NCBI RefSeq assembly: GCF_001894825.1
Contig: NZ_BCWY01000024.1
Span: 1 to 64,000 of the forward strand
Length of the DNA: 64,000 nt
Source of the DNA: Rhodococcus jostii NBRC 16295
Lineage (GTDB): Bacteria > Actinomycetota > Actinomycetes > Mycobacteriales > Mycobacteriaceae
Direction of reading: 5' to 3'
Shown here: piece after piece, positions 1 through 9,154 of the stretch
Numbering within the stretch: the stretch's first letter is position 1
Layout of the letters: every line of letters starts with the position of its first letter
The notes under the pieces: model-generated
What the model saw: the letters and a program-made list of their open reading frames with translations, nothing else
Database searches by the model: none
Told to the model about the DNA's origin: nothing
Translations under genes and position numbers: made by a program

Positions 1-30
1 CCCCCGGGCGGTTGAGAAGTACTCACGGGC
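1..30. repeat. Partial copy of a recurring hairpin repeat
   Basis: The first 30 bases match one arm of the hairpins at 12691-12742 and 24348-24395 (core GTGAGTACTT followed by a C/T-rich AACCGC segment). The other arm would lie left of the window. The treY reading frame passes through this arm without a stop. In the two complete copies the hairpin lies between convergent genes, so a terminator role is inferred here too. Confidence 0.6.
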
Positions 31-2379
31 CAGGAGGGCAACGGGGTAGCGGGAGAACAGCGCCGCGACGTTGATGCGCCCGCCGGGGTACGTCTCCGAG
101 GTGAGGAGGTCGGTCCAGGTGCCGCCAGGGAGGGTGACGGTGGTGTCGCCCCAGCCGCTTTGCTCGACGCCGACGCTGTGCCGGGTGGCCAACGCCACGA
201 CGTCCGGCGCCGCATCCTCGTGTCCGCGGGCGAACCCGATCAGATGCGCCGCCGCGGTCCCCGACGCGAAGACCGGCGCGTAGGTCCCGCCGACGAAGCT
301 GCCCGGACGGTCCCGCCGCAGCCGCAGGGCCGCGCGGACGACGTGCATTTTCGCCGCGCCCGTCGCGTCGACCGGCGGAGTGCCCAGTCCTGCGAGCAGG
401 TCCCGGCGCACGTCGTAGTCCACGGGACGGCGATTGTCCGGGTCGACGAGGGAGTCCTCCCACAGTTCGGTTCCCTGGTACACGTCCGGGATTCCCGGTC
501 CGCACAGCTGGAGAAGTTTCTGGCCGAGGGCATCCGACCAGGCGTGCGGCGCCAGCTGGGTGCACAGCGAACCGAGCGCCTTGCCGACCGTTCCGTCGAT
601 CACCGTGTCCAGCCAGCGGTGGAGGTCTGTTTCGAAGTCCTCGTTCACGTCGTTCCACGACGTCCGGGTCCCGGCTTCGCGGACGGCCTTCTCCGCGTAT
701 GCGTGGATGCGGTCGCGGAAGTCGGGCACGTCGGCCGCGGCCCGGTCGTCGACGGGCCACACACCGAACAGGTTCTGCCACAGGAACAATCCGGTGGCGG
801 GATCCGGGCTGGGGGCGATGCGCTCCCACCGATCGACGCATTCGGCCCACAGGTCCGGCACCTGCGACAGGATGCCGATCCGGGCCCGGACGTCCTCGCC
901 GCGCTTGGTGTCGTGGGTGGAGAGGGTCGTCATCGCCTTCGGCCACCGGGAGGCCCGTTCGGCGGCGGCCAGGTGGAATTCGGCGGGGGAGACGCCGACG
1001 TTCGCCGGGTTGCCGCCCACCTCCTGCAGCGACACCAGCCGGGCGGTGCGGTAGAAGAGGCAGTCCTCCACGGATTTCGCCATCACCGCGCCGCACACCT
1101 GCTGGAAGCGGGTGGCGGCCTCGCCGCCGGCGATCAGGGCGGCGGCGAGGGCGGCCAGCGCGTCGGACCGTTGCGGTTCGCGCCTCGCGGCATCACCGAT
1201 CACGCGGGGCGCGAGCCCGGCCAGCGGACTGTAGTCGGACCGGTACACGGGCATCGCGGCGACGACGTCCACGACGGCGTCGCGGACGTCCGCACTGCTG
1301 CAGTCTGTGCCGGTTTCGGCGAGGATCGCGCGCACGAGGCGTCGGACCTCCGGGGCGAGCATGGTCTCGGCGACCTCGCGTTTGATAGCGGTTTCGTGCT
1401 CGTGAAGCCAGGCCGCGTCACCCCGGTCGCCGGTGCGGGACGCCGACAGCGCGGTGAGCGCGGGGGCTCCCGACGGGTCGACGAACACGCCGCCGAGTTC
1501 CGCGAGCGCGTCGTAGCCGGTGGTGCCCTCGATCGGGAGGTGATCGTCCAGTGGTTCGGCGTGGCCCAGGATCTTCTCGACGACGAGCCAGCGGTCCACG
1601 CCGATCACACCGCGCAGCCGGTCGAGATACTCGGCCGGATCGGACAATCCGTCGGGGTGATCGATGCGCACTCCCTCGACCAACCCGTCCGCCACCCAGC
1701 TCCGCAGTTCGCGGTGCGAGGCCTCGAACACGCGCGGATCTTCCTGCCGGATTCCGGCCAGATCGCTGACCGCGAAGAACCGGCGGTACCCGATGAGCCC
1801 GGAGTCCCACGGGACCAGGCGGTAGGACTGCGCGTCGTGCACCGAACGCGGTTCGGCGGCATCGGTGCCGGGGGCGATCGGGAACCGGTGCTCGTAGAAC
1901 GCGAGTAGCGGCTCGGGTCCCGAGCGGTCGACGGTGAGGGACCCGAGATCGGCGTCCGATCCGAGGACGGGCAGTGCCAGACGTCCGCCGGCCCCGTTGT
2001 CCTCGCTCCAGTCGATGTCGAAGAAGTCGGCGTACTCGGAGCGGCGACCGTGCGTGAGAACGTCCCACCACCAGGCGTTCTCACGCGGCTGGGCGACGCC
2101 CACATGGTTGGGGACGAGGTCGACGACTATCCCCATGCCGCGTTCCCGCACCGCCCGCGACAGCGCGACGAGCGCCTCCCGGCCGCCGAGGGTGGGGGAC
2201 ACCCGGGTGACGTCGGTGACGTCGTAGCCGTGGGTCGATCCGGTGGTGGCCGTCAGGATCGGCGACAGGTAGACGTGGGAGATCCCGAGATCGTCCAGGT
2301 AGCCGGCGACCGCGGCGGCGTCCGCCAACGTGAAACAGTCGCCGCGCAGTTGGACCCGGTACGTTGACGTGATCGGCAT
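1..2379 (-). CDS. treY: Maltooligosyl trehalose synthase TreY, C-terminus beyond window
   Basis: TreY rearranges the reducing-end linkage of maltodextrins to give maltooligosyl trehalose, which TreZ then cleaves to free trehalose. The ATG at 2379 begins MPITSTYRVQLRG, the usual TreY N-terminus. The frame is open for 793 codons to the window edge, already about the full family length, so only the last residues can be missing. GH13 landmarks are visible: VDLVPNH near residue 95, RIDHPDGL with the nucleophile Asp at 240, VVEKILG with Glu268, and a later STHDTKR motif. It lies 13 nt after glgX on the same strand and is probably co-transcribed with it; treZ is expected further left. The last visible residues (REYFSTARG) are encoded by the hairpin repeat at 1-30. 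Confidence 0.93.
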   Translation of the reverse strand, partial: MPITSTYRVQLRGDCFTLADAAAVAGYLDDLGISHVYLSPILTATTGSTHGYDVTDVTRVSPTLGGREALVALSRAVRERGMGIVVDLVPNHVGVAQPRENAWWWDVLTHGRRSEYADFFDIDWSEDNGAGGRLALPVLGSDADLGSLTVDRSGPEPLLAFYEHRFPIAPGTDAAEPRSVHDAQSYRLVPWDSGLIGYRRFFAVSDLAGIRQEDPRVFEASHRELRSWVADGLVEGVRIDHPDGLSDPAEYLDRLRGVIGVDRWLVVEKILGHAEPLDDHLPIEGTTGYDALAELGGVFVDPSGAPALTALSASRTGDRGDAAWLHEHETAIKREVAETMLAPEVRRLVRAILAETGTDCSSADVRDAVVDVVAAMPVYRSDYSPLAGLAPRVIGDAARREPQRSDALAALAAALIAGGEAATRFQQVCGAVMAKSVEDCLFYRTARLVSLQEVGGNPANVGVSPAEFHLAAAERASRWPKAMTTLSTHDTKRGEDVRARIGILSQVPDLWAECVDRWERIAPSPDPATGLFLWQNLFGVWPVDDRAAADVPDFRDRIHAYAEKAVREAGTRTSWNDVNEDFETDLHRWLDTVIDGTVGKALGSLCTQLAPHAWSDALGQKLLQLCGPGIPDVYQGTELWEDSLVDPDNRRPVDYDVRRDLLAGLGTPPVDATGAAKMHVVRAALRLRRDRPGSFVGGTYAPVFASGTAAAHLIGFARGHEDAAPDVVALATRHSVGVEQSGWGDTTVTLPGGTWTDLLTSETYPGGRINVAALFSRYPVALLAREYFSTARG

Positions 2380-2392
2380 CGTCGTCCCCGGC

Positions 2393-4645
2393 TCACGCGG
2401 TCCGGCGCAGCACGACCAGCGACCGGGCCTCGACCTGCAGCGGATTCCCCGCCTTGATCACCGTCTCCTTCGCCCCCGTCGGGACGGCGGTGTCGAGGAC
2501 GACCGCCCATTCGTCGGCGTAATCGGAGTTGGGCGTGGAGAACTCGATCTCCTCGTCGTGGGCGTTGAAACACAGCAGGAACGAGTCGCCGACCACCCGC
2601 TCACCGCGGTGGTTGGGTTCGGGGATGCCCTCGCCGTTGAGGAAGACCGCCAGTGACTTCCCGAAACCGCTGTCCCAGTCCTCGGGGGTCATCTCCTCGC
2701 CGGCCGGGGTGAGCCACGCGATGTCGCGGGTCTGATCACCGCTGCGGATGGGGGTGCCTTCGAAGAACCGGCGACGCCGGAACACCGGATTCTTCATCCG
2801 CAGTGCGATCACCCGTTTGGTGAACTCCACCAGGTTGGCGTTGGAATCCGCCAGCGACCAGTCCATCCACGACAGTTCCGAGTCTTGGCAGTACACGTTG
2901 TTGTTGCCCTGCTGGGTGCGGCCCATCTCGTCGCCGTGCGCCAGCATCGGCGTCCCCTGGCTGAGCAGCAGGGTGGCGAGGATGTTGCGGCTCTGCCGCC
3001 CGCGCAGGTCGAGGATGTCCGGGTCGTCCGTCGGCCCCTCGACCCCGCAGTTCCAGGACCGGTTGTGGCTCTCCCCGTCGTTGTTGCCCTCGCCGTTGGC
3101 CTCGTTGTGCTTCTCGTTGTACGACACCAGGTCGTGCAGGGTGAAGCCGTCGTGGGCGATGACGAAGTTGATGCTCGCGCCGGGGCGGCGCCCGGTTGCC
3201 TCGTAGAGGTCGGACGAGCCGGTGAGCCGGGACGCGAATTCGCCGAGCGTCGCCGGTTCGCCCCGCCAGTAGTCGCGGACCGTGTCCCGGTACTTGCCGT
3301 TCCACTCCGTCCACAGGCCCGGGAAGTTGCCTACCTGGTAGCCGCCCTCGCCGATGTCCCACGGTTCGGCGATGAGTTTGACCTGGCTGACGATCGGATC
3401 CTGCTGGACGAGATCGAAGAACGCGGAGAGCCGGTCGACGTCGTGCAGTTCGCGGGCGAGCGTGGACGCGAGGTCGAACCGGAATCCGTCGACGTGCATC
3501 TCGGTGACCCAGTACCGCAGCGAATCCATGATCAGTTGCAGCGTGTGCGGGTGCCGGGCGTTGAGGCTGTTCCCGGTGCCCGTGTAGTCCATGTAGTGCT
3601 CGAGGTCGCCGTCGACCAGCCGGTAGTAGGCGGCGTTGTCGATGCCGCGGAAACAGATGGTCGGACCGAGATGGTTGCCCTCGGCGGTGTGGTTGTAGAC
3701 GACGTCGAGGATCACCTCGATGCCCGCCTCGTGGAACGACCGGACCATCGCCTTGAACTCCGACACCGCGGCGCCCGGTTTCTCCGCCGACGAGTACCCG
3801 GTATGCGGGGCGAGGAAGCCGAACGTGTTGTAGCCCCAGTAGTTCCGCAGTCCCTTGTCGAGAAGGGTCTGGTCGTGCATGAACTGGTGCACCGGCATCA
3901 GTTCGATCGCGGTGACGCCGAGGTCGACGAGGTGGTCGATGATCACCGGATGCGCCAGGCCCGCGTACGTGCCGCGGAGCTCTTCCGGCACACCGGGATG
4001 CGTCGCCGTCATGCCCTTGACGTGGGCCTCGTAGATCACGGTGTCGTGGTAGGGATGCTTGGGTGCGCGGTCGGCGGCCCAGTCGAAGAACGGGTTGATC
4101 ACGACCGTCGTCATCGTGTGCCCGAGCGAGTCGTGTCCGGGCAGGCCAGGCTCGGCAGTGTCCTCGGTGTCCGGCTCCGCGTCCGTGTCTTCGTCCTCGG
4201 TGTCGTCGTCTGTGTCGACGATCTCGATCGTGTCCGCCGGTTCCTCGGGGGCGGAGTCGGCGGGCGCCTCGATGTCGTAGGAGAACAGGGAGCGGTCGCC
4301 GTCGAAGTCGCCGTCGAACGCCTTGCCGTAGGGGTCGAGGAGGAGCTTGCTCGGGTCGCAGCGGTGCCCGGCCGCGGGGTTCCAGGGGCCGTGGATCCGG
4401 TACCCGTATCGCTGCCCGGGCACGACCGTCGGCAGGTAGGCGTGCCACACGTAGCCGTCGACCTCGTCGAGCCGCACCCGCGTCTCGGTGCCGTCCTTCG
4501 CGATCAGGCACAGATCGACCGCCTCGGCGACCTCGGAGAACAACGAGAAGTTCGTCCCGGCCCCGTCGTAGGTGGCGCCCAGTGGGTAGGCGCTGCCGGG
4601 CCACACGGGAATGTGCGTGGTGCCGGTCGACTCGCTCTCGTCCAT
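2393..4645 (-). CDS. glgX: Glycogen debranching enzyme GlgX/TreX
   Basis: Isoamylase-type debranching enzyme that cuts alpha-1,6 branches of glycogen to release linear maltodextrins, the substrate of TreY downstream. The protein has 750 residues. An N-terminal CBM48-like domain (about 10-120) precedes a GH13 barrel. Catalytic candidates are Asp391 in GFRFDLAS, Glu427 in LIAEPWD and Asp499 in VIAHDGF. The start is the ATG at 4645. Residues about 127-170 form a very acidic, low-complexity insertion (IEIVDTDDDTEDEDTDAEPD and neighbours) at a place where family members normally have a short loop before SLGHTMTTVVINPFFDW. The gene is followed 13 nt later by treY, supporting a treX-treY operon for trehalose from glycogen. 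Confidence 0.94.
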   Translation of the reverse strand: MDESESTGTTHIPVWPGSAYPLGATYDGAGTNFSLFSEVAEAVDLCLIAKDGTETRVRLDEVDGYVWHAYLPTVVPGQRYGYRIHGPWNPAAGHRCDPSKLLLDPYGKAFDGDFDGDRSLFSYDIEAPADSAPEEPADTIEIVDTDDDTEDEDTDAEPDTEDTAEPGLPGHDSLGHTMTTVVINPFFDWAADRAPKHPYHDTVIYEAHVKGMTATHPGVPEELRGTYAGLAHPVIIDHLVDLGVTAIELMPVHQFMHDQTLLDKGLRNYWGYNTFGFLAPHTGYSSAEKPGAAVSEFKAMVRSFHEAGIEVILDVVYNHTAEGNHLGPTICFRGIDNAAYYRLVDGDLEHYMDYTGTGNSLNARHPHTLQLIMDSLRYWVTEMHVDGFRFDLASTLARELHDVDRLSAFFDLVQQDPIVSQVKLIAEPWDIGEGGYQVGNFPGLWTEWNGKYRDTVRDYWRGEPATLGEFASRLTGSSDLYEATGRRPGASINFVIAHDGFTLHDLVSYNEKHNEANGEGNNDGESHNRSWNCGVEGPTDDPDILDLRGRQSRNILATLLLSQGTPMLAHGDEMGRTQQGNNNVYCQDSELSWMDWSLADSNANLVEFTKRVIALRMKNPVFRRRRFFEGTPIRSGDQTRDIAWLTPAGEEMTPEDWDSGFGKSLAVFLNGEGIPEPNHRGERVVGDSFLLCFNAHDEEIEFSTPNSDYADEWAVVLDTAVPTGAKETVIKAGNPLQVEARSLVVLRRTA

Positions 4646-4696
4646 ATCGAGAACACTAGCCCGCGTTCGCGTCGCTCTCAGCTCGACGAGAGCCGG

Positions 4697-5992
4697 CTAT
4701 CGGCCCAGGCCGGAGCTCCGTGCGGCAGCAAGCATTCCGGCTGTGATCTTCCGCACGTCGTGGGTGGTGCACACGTACGGCGGCATCGCGTAGATCAGGT
4801 TCCGGAACGGCCGCAACCAGACCCCGGCTGCCACCGCGGCGTCGGTGGCGGCCCGCATGTCGACGGGTTCGGAGAGTTCGATCACCCCGATGGCACCGAG
4901 CACCCGCACCTCCCGGACACCGGGGAGGTCCCGGGCCGGTGCGAGCCCGGATTCGAGTTCGTGGCGCACGGCCGCGACCTCCCCTCGCCAGTCGCGGGAC
5001 AGCAGGAGTTCGATCGACGCCACCGCGACGGCGCACGCGAGCGGATTGGCCATGAACGTGGGACCGTGCATCAGCCCACCGGCCTCGCCTGCGCTGATGG
5101 TCTCGGCCACGGAGGTGGAACAGAGCGTCGCCGCGAGGGTGAGGTATCCGCCGGTCAGGGCCTTGCCGACGCACATGATGTCAGGGCTGACACCGGCGTG
5201 GTCCGCGGCGAACAGCTCGCCGGTGCGGCCGAATCCCGTCGCGATCTCGTCGAACACCAGCAGGAGCCCGTGCCCGTCGCAGATCCGCCGCAGCTCCGCC
5301 AGGTACCGCGGGTCGTGGAACCGCATGCCGCCGGCGCCCTGCACCACCGGCTCCACGATGACGGCCGCCAGTTCGTCGGCGTGCGCCGTCACCAGACGTT
5401 CGAACTCCGCGACGTACTGCGGGTCGAAGTCGCGCGGCGGCGGTCCCGCGAACACCTGCCGGGCCAGGACGTCCGTCCACAGGGAGTGCATGCCGCCGTC
5501 CGGGTCGCAGACGCTCATCGGGGCGAACGTGTCGCCGTGGTAGCCGCCGCGCCAGGTGAGCAGCCGATGCCGCTCCGGCCTGCCGCGACTGCGCCAGTAC
5601 TGCAGGCACATCTTGACGGCGACCTCCACGGACACCGAACCGGAATCCGCGAGGAAGACCTTGTCCAGGCCGTCGGGGGTGATCTCCACCAGCAGCTGCG
5701 CAAGTCGCGCGGCCGGTTCGTGGGTGAGCCCGCCGAACATCACGTGACTCATCCGGCCGAGCTGCGCGGTCGCCGCCGCGTCGAGGACGGGATGCCGGTA
5801 GCCGTGGACGGCGGCCCACCACGAACTCATGCCGTCGACGAGTTCGCGGCCGTCGGCGAGGGTGAGGCGTGTTCCGCTCGCCTCGGCCACCACGAGCGGG
5901 GTGGTCGAGGCGGGGAACGCACCGTACGGATGCCAGAGCAGCGAGGTGTCGAGGGACGTGATGTCGTCGGCGGACAGGCTCGGAGAGGTCAC
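4697..5992 (-). CDS. bioA: Adenosylmethionine-8-amino-7-oxononanoate aminotransferase BioA
   Basis: PLP-dependent class III aminotransferase that makes 7,8-diaminopelargonate from KAPA, using S-adenosylmethionine as amino donor. Typical BioA motifs are present: LLWHPYG at the N-terminus, [13 protein letters not shown], the GGYHGDT segment, [13 protein letters not shown] and the PLP lysine in CVGKALTGG. The GTG at 5992 ([10 protein letters not shown]) gives 431 residues, the usual length. Longer in-frame starts would put the start codon inside the operator at 6036-6050 and are unlikely. The gene is divergent from bioF-bioD across that operator, so control by BioQ is expected. Confidence 0.95.
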   Translation of the reverse strand: MTSPSLSADDITSLDTSLLWHPYGAFPASTTPLVVAEASGTRLTLADGRELVDGMSSWWAAVHGYRHPVLDAAATAQLGRMSHVMFGGLTHEPAARLAQLLVEITPDGLDKVFLADSGSVSVEVAVKMCLQYWRSRGRPERHRLLTWRGGYHGDTFAPMSVCDPDGGMHSLWTDVLARQVFAGPPPRDFDPQYVAEFERLVTAHADELAAVIVEPVVQGAGGMRFHDPRYLAELRRICDGHGLLLVFDEIATGFGRTGELFAADHAGVSPDIMCVGKALTGGYLTLAATLCSTSVAETISAGEAGGLMHGPTFMANPLACAVAVASIELLLSRDWRGEVAAVRHELESGLAPARDLPGVREVRVLGAIGVIELSEPVDMRAATDAAVAAGVWLRPFRNLIYAMPPYVCTTHDVRKITAGMLAAARSSGLGR

Positions 5993-6035
5993 GGTCTCGA
6001 CCCTAGCCACCGGAAGAAAAGTGGGCCCACCCGGG

Positions 6036-6050
6036 TTGAACACCGTTCAA
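6036..6050. promoter_or_regulatory. Candidate BioQ operator between bioA and bioF
   Basis: TTGAACACCGTTCAA is a palindrome with 6-bp arms and a 3-bp centre, midway between the divergent bioA and bioF starts. Its core TGAACACCGTTCA recurs exactly at 16115-16127 upstream of bioB, and a variant lies at 16131-16143. BioQ of corynebacteria and mycobacteria is a TetR repressor of biotin genes; a bioQ-like gene lies at 15416-16045. Binding itself is inferred. Confidence 0.82.
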
Positions 6051-6069
6051 GTCGCGTATCGTGCCGAGC

Positions 6070-7212
6070 GTGAGTACCGACAGCACCTTCACAACCTGGC
6101 TCGACGACGTCGAGGCCCGGCGGCGTGCCGCGGGGCTGCGCCGCGAGCTGCGTCCACGCACACCCGGCAGCGCGCTCATCGATCTGGCGTCCAACGACTA
6201 CCTCGGCCTCGTGCGCCACCCGGAGGTCGTGCACGGCGCGATGGCCGCGCTGCGCCGCTGGGGTGCGGGGGCCACCGGCTCACGGCTGGTCACGGGATCG
6301 ACCACCGAACACGAACTGCTCGAATCGGAACTGGCCGAATTCGTCGGCGCCGAGGCCGGGCTGGTGTTCTCCTCCGGGTACACCGCGAATCTCGGCGCCG
6401 TCACCGCGCTGTCCGGCTCCGGATCGCTGATCGTCTCCGATGCGGGCAGCCACGCCTCGCTGGTCGACGCCTGCCGGCTGTCCCGGGCCCGGGTGGCCGT
6501 CGCGCCGCACTCCGATCTCGGGTTCGTCCGCAGCGCACTCGCCACCCGGTCGGAGGAGCGGGCGCTGGTCGTCACCGACTCGGTGTTCAGCGCGGACGGC
6601 GATCTGGCACCGCTCGTCGAACTCCACCGGGTGTGCCGCGACCACGGCGCGTACCTCATTGTGGACGAGGCGCACGGGGTCGGAGTCCGCGGTACAGGGG
6701 GCCGCGGACTCGTGCACGAGATCGGGCTCGCGGGCGAACCCGACATCGTCGTGACGGCGACGCTGTCGAAGTCGCTGGCCAGTCAGGGCGGTGCGGTGCT
6801 GGCCTCGGAGAAGGTGCGCGCGCATCTCGTCGACGCCGCGCGCACGTTCATCTTCGACACCGGCCTGGCCCCGGCGGCCGTGGGCGCGGCACGCGCGGCC
6901 CTCACCGTGCTGCGCCGCGAACCGCACCGCGCCGAGGCCGTCCTGGACCGCGCGCGGGATCTCGCCCGTTTCACCGGTGCCGGGACCCCCGAATCCGCCG
7001 TCGTCTCCGTCGTCCTGGGCGACCCGCAACGCGCCGTCGACGCGGCCGCCGCCTGCCGCGAACAGGGGCTCCACGTCGGCTGCTTCCGGCCCCCGTCGGT
7101 GCCCGAGGGCACGTCGCGCCTGCGGCTCACCGCGCGGGCGACGCTCGACGCGGACGAACTGGCGCGGATCGAGACCGTGCTGACGGACGTCCTGGCCGGA
7201 GCCTCGGCGTGA
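6070..7212 (+). CDS. bioF: 8-Amino-7-oxononanoate synthase BioF
   Basis: PLP enzyme of the alpha-oxoamine synthase family that condenses pimeloyl-thioester with L-alanine to give KAPA. Visible motifs are LASNDYLGL near the N-terminus, [12 protein letters not shown] for substrate and PLP contacts, [12 protein letters not shown] with the PLP-stacking/binding residues, and the Schiff-base lysine in [13 protein letters not shown]. The GTG at 6070 ([10 protein letters not shown]) gives 380 residues; a GTG at 6061 is also in frame. The gene overlaps bioD by 4 nt, so the two are translationally coupled. The BioQ-type palindrome lies about 20 bp upstream of the start. Confidence 0.95.
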   Translation: MSTDSTFTTWLDDVEARRRAAGLRRELRPRTPGSALIDLASNDYLGLVRHPEVVHGAMAALRRWGAGATGSRLVTGSTTEHELLESELAEFVGAEAGLVFSSGYTANLGAVTALSGSGSLIVSDAGSHASLVDACRLSRARVAVAPHSDLGFVRSALATRSEERALVVTDSVFSADGDLAPLVELHRVCRDHGAYLIVDEAHGVGVRGTGGRGLVHEIGLAGEPDIVVTATLSKSLASQGGAVLASEKVRAHLVDAARTFIFDTGLAPAAVGAARAALTVLRREPHRAEAVLDRARDLARFTGAGTPESAVVSVVLGDPQRAVDAAAACREQGLHVGCFRPPSVPEGTSRLRLTARATLDADELARIETVLTDVLAGASA

Positions 7213-7904
7213 GCGTCCTGATGGTCACCGGAACGTCGACCGACGTCGGCAAGACGGTGGTCACGGCGGCGCTCGCCGCGGCCGCCCGGGAGGCGGGCCT
7301 GTCCGTGACGGTGTGCAAGCCCGCGCAGACCGGCGTCGCCCCGGGAGAGCCGGGCGATCTCGCCGAGGTGTCCCGGTTGTCCGGTGTCACGGCGGTGGTG
7401 GAACTGGCCCGCTACCCGGAGCCGCTCGCCCCCGACACCGCGGCCCGACGCAGCGGCCTGCCGATGGTGCGGTGCGCCGACGTGACGGACGCGGTCCGCG
7501 CGCTCGACGCCGAATACGATCTGGTTCTCGTCGAGGGCGCGGGCGGTCTGCTGGTGCGGCTGGGCGCAGAAGGCTTCACGCTCGTCGACGTCGCGCGTGC
7601 CCTCGACGCACCGGTCGTCGTCGTCTCGGCGGCCGGACTAGGCACGCTCAACCACACCGAGCTGACGATCCGGGCGCTGTCGGCGGCCGGTCTCGCCTGC
7701 GCCGGAACCGTGATCGGGTCGTGGCCGGACGAGCCCGACCTCGCCGAGCGATGCAATCTCGACGACCTGCCCGCCGTGACGGGTGTCGACGTCGTCGGCT
7801 CCGTGCCGGCAGGCAGCGGCCGCCTCGACTCCGCGTGGTTCGGCGCGGCGGCGTCCGGATGGTTCGACGGCACCTGGCTGAAGGCGACGCTGACGGCACG
7901 CTGA
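7209..7904 (+). CDS. bioD: Dethiobiotin synthetase BioD
   Basis: ATP-dependent ureido-ring closure of 7,8-diaminopelargonate to dethiobiotin. The protein has 231 residues, normal for BioD. The N-terminal P-loop is GTSTDVGKT, followed by the conserved KPAQTG segment and [11 protein letters not shown], both diagnostic of the family. The start is the GTG at 7209, inside the bioF stop (GTGA overlap). It is the third biotin gene of this cluster; the last step, bioB, lies 8.3 kb away with its own BioQ-type sites. Confidence 0.95.
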   Translation: MSVLMVTGTSTDVGKTVVTAALAAAAREAGLSVTVCKPAQTGVAPGEPGDLAEVSRLSGVTAVVELARYPEPLAPDTAARRSGLPMVRCADVTDAVRALDAEYDLVLVEGAGGLLVRLGAEGFTLVDVARALDAPVVVVSAAGLGTLNHTELTIRALSAAGLACAGTVIGSWPDEPDLAERCNLDDLPAVTGVDVVGSVPAGSGRLDSAWFGAAASGWFDGTWLKATLTAR

Positions 7905-7913
7905 GCGCGGCCG

Positions 7914-8288
7914 TCAGGATTCCGCGAGCACCGACAGCACGTTGCCGGCGGGGTCGGTGAACCAGGCGATGTCGGGACCGTTGTCGCGCATGATCCCCTT
8001 GTCGTCCTGGTCGAAACCGTCGTACCGCAGGAACCGGATCCCGTGTTCGGTGAGTGCGTCGACAGCCTTCTCGACGTCGTCCACGGCGAAGTTCAGGATC
8101 GTGAACGACGCCGGCGTGTGATCGGGTTTCGGGTAGATCAGCACCACGGGGCCCTTCGGGAGATGCAGGCCGAGCAGGCCCATCTCCTCCTCGGTGACCT
8201 CGAGTCCCAGGGTGTCGGAGTAGAACGACTTGGCCGCGGCGATGTCGTCGACGGCGAATCCGCTGAATGCTCTTGCATGGTTCAACAT
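7914..8288 (-). CDS. VOC (glyoxalase/bleomycin-resistance fold) family protein
   Basis: A 124-residue single-domain protein of the vicinal oxygen chelate superfamily with two beta-alpha-beta-beta-beta modules. The first module ([25 protein letters not shown]) and the metal-ligand-like end of the second ([13 protein letters not shown]) are visible. The start ATG at 8288 is preceded by a good ribosome site (GAGGAAAG). The substrate cannot be told from sequence. A second VOC gene lies 25 nt upstream on the same strand, suggesting a two-gene unit. The gene is convergent with bioD, with only 9 nt between stops. Confidence 0.85.
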   Translation of the reverse strand: MLNHARAFSGFAVDDIAAAKSFYSDTLGLEVTEEEMGLLGLHLPKGPVVLIYPKPDHTPASFTILNFAVDDVEKAVDALTEHGIRFLRYDGFDQDDKGIMRDNGPDIAWFTDPAGNVLSVLAES

Positions 8289-8313
8289 GTCTGGTCTCTT
8301 TCCTCGCCGATGG

Positions 8314-8700
8314 TCAGGACATCTCGGCCCGCGCCTGCGCGCTGAGCTGGATGATCTGGACGTAGTTGCCGTCGGGATCGACGGCGGTGCCGAACCAGCT
8401 GCCGTCCCGGTCCTCGAGCGGGGACAGCCACGTCGCACCCAGCTCGTCGATGCGTCCGGCTGCGGCGCGGGCGTCGGTGACCTCGACGTTGAGGAGTACG
8501 CGTCCGGGTTCGGGATTCGTGTCACCGACGTCGTCACGCCGGTCGAGCATGATGTAGAAGCCGTCGAAGTCGAGGACGTCGTAACCCGGTTCGCCGGGCG
8601 TGCGGTCGACCTTCGGCGAGAACGCGGCGGTGTACCAGTCCCGCAATCGCTCGGGGTGTGTGCTGGCGAGCAGGATGCTTCCGATCGTGGCGTCGGCCAT
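8314..8700 (-). CDS. VOC family protein
   Basis: A 128-residue VOC-superfamily protein. It starts [13 protein letters not shown] at 8700 and shows the repeated module pattern, with WYTAAF in the first half and [15 protein letters not shown] near the end. This pattern is common in small actinobacterial lyase/bleomycin-resistance-like proteins. It is followed 25 nt later by a second VOC gene with which it is probably co-transcribed. No substrate can be assigned. About 170 bp separate it from the divergent sdh1-type operon. Confidence 0.85.
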   Translation of the reverse strand: MADATIGSILLASTHPERLRDWYTAAFSPKVDRTPGEPGYDVLDFDGFYIMLDRRDDVGDTNPEPGRVLLNVEVTDARAAAGRIDELGATWLSPLEDRDGSWFGTAVDPDGNYVQIIQLSAQARAEMS

Positions 8701-8869
8701 GATGTCCTCCGGGTGGGGGTTCGTTTTCGATGGTCCACAGGTATGGACTCGGCCGGCCGGCGAAATTCATCGCGGCGAGTTCCGGGGGCGAAATGTGCCC
8801 GAGTCACTCGGCATGTCGGTAGTGTGATTCGTGTCACGGCTTCATCCGGCTGGGTTGGGAGGGGTCCAC

Positions 8870-9154
8870 ATGTCGACCTCCGAAATGCTCGAATTGAATC
8901 GCACCATCGACCGTCTCCGGCGCGCTGTCGGGTCGTTGCATTCGATGTACGGCGACGCCGCATCCGTGCGGCGACTGACCAACGATCTGGAACGGCTCGA
9001 GATCGACGCGCGCGACCTCGACTCGTCGCCGCCGAACGTCGTCCACCGCGAACCGGTGGAGCGAATCAAGGTGTCGGACACCCCGTACGACGCGTCGATG
9101 TGGCTCGGTGTCGACGACGAGGGGCTGGGCGGGCTCCACTACGAGCGCGGATGA
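8870..9154 (+). CDS. Small conserved protein leading the sdh1-type operon
   Basis: A 94-residue soluble protein ([20 protein letters not shown]...). The first 60 residues are predicted helical with heptad-like leucines and arginines. The C-terminal part, [18 protein letters not shown], is acidic and Gly/Trp-containing. The start ATG at 8870 has a strong ribosome site (GGGAGGGG). It overlaps the next gene by 4 nt (ATGA), so it is part of the succinate dehydrogenase operon. A small unnamed gene in the same place precedes sdh1 in mycobacteria. Function is unknown; an assembly or accessory role for Sdh1 is inferred from position only. Confidence 0.75.
   Translation: MSTSEMLELNRTIDRLRRAVGSLHSMYGDAASVRRLTNDLERLEIDARDLDSSPPNVVHREPVERIKVSDTPYDASMWLGVDDEGLGGLHYERG

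Noticed and set aside
1-2379. treY first looked broken into several short reverse-strand frames
   Set aside because: Those are other frames. The frame from the ATG at 2379 is open all the way to the edge and holds the TreY motifs in order.
5993-6043. Longer BioA start at 6043
   Set aside because: It would place the start codon inside the operator palindrome and add a tail not seen in BioA; the GTG at 5992 gives the usual length.
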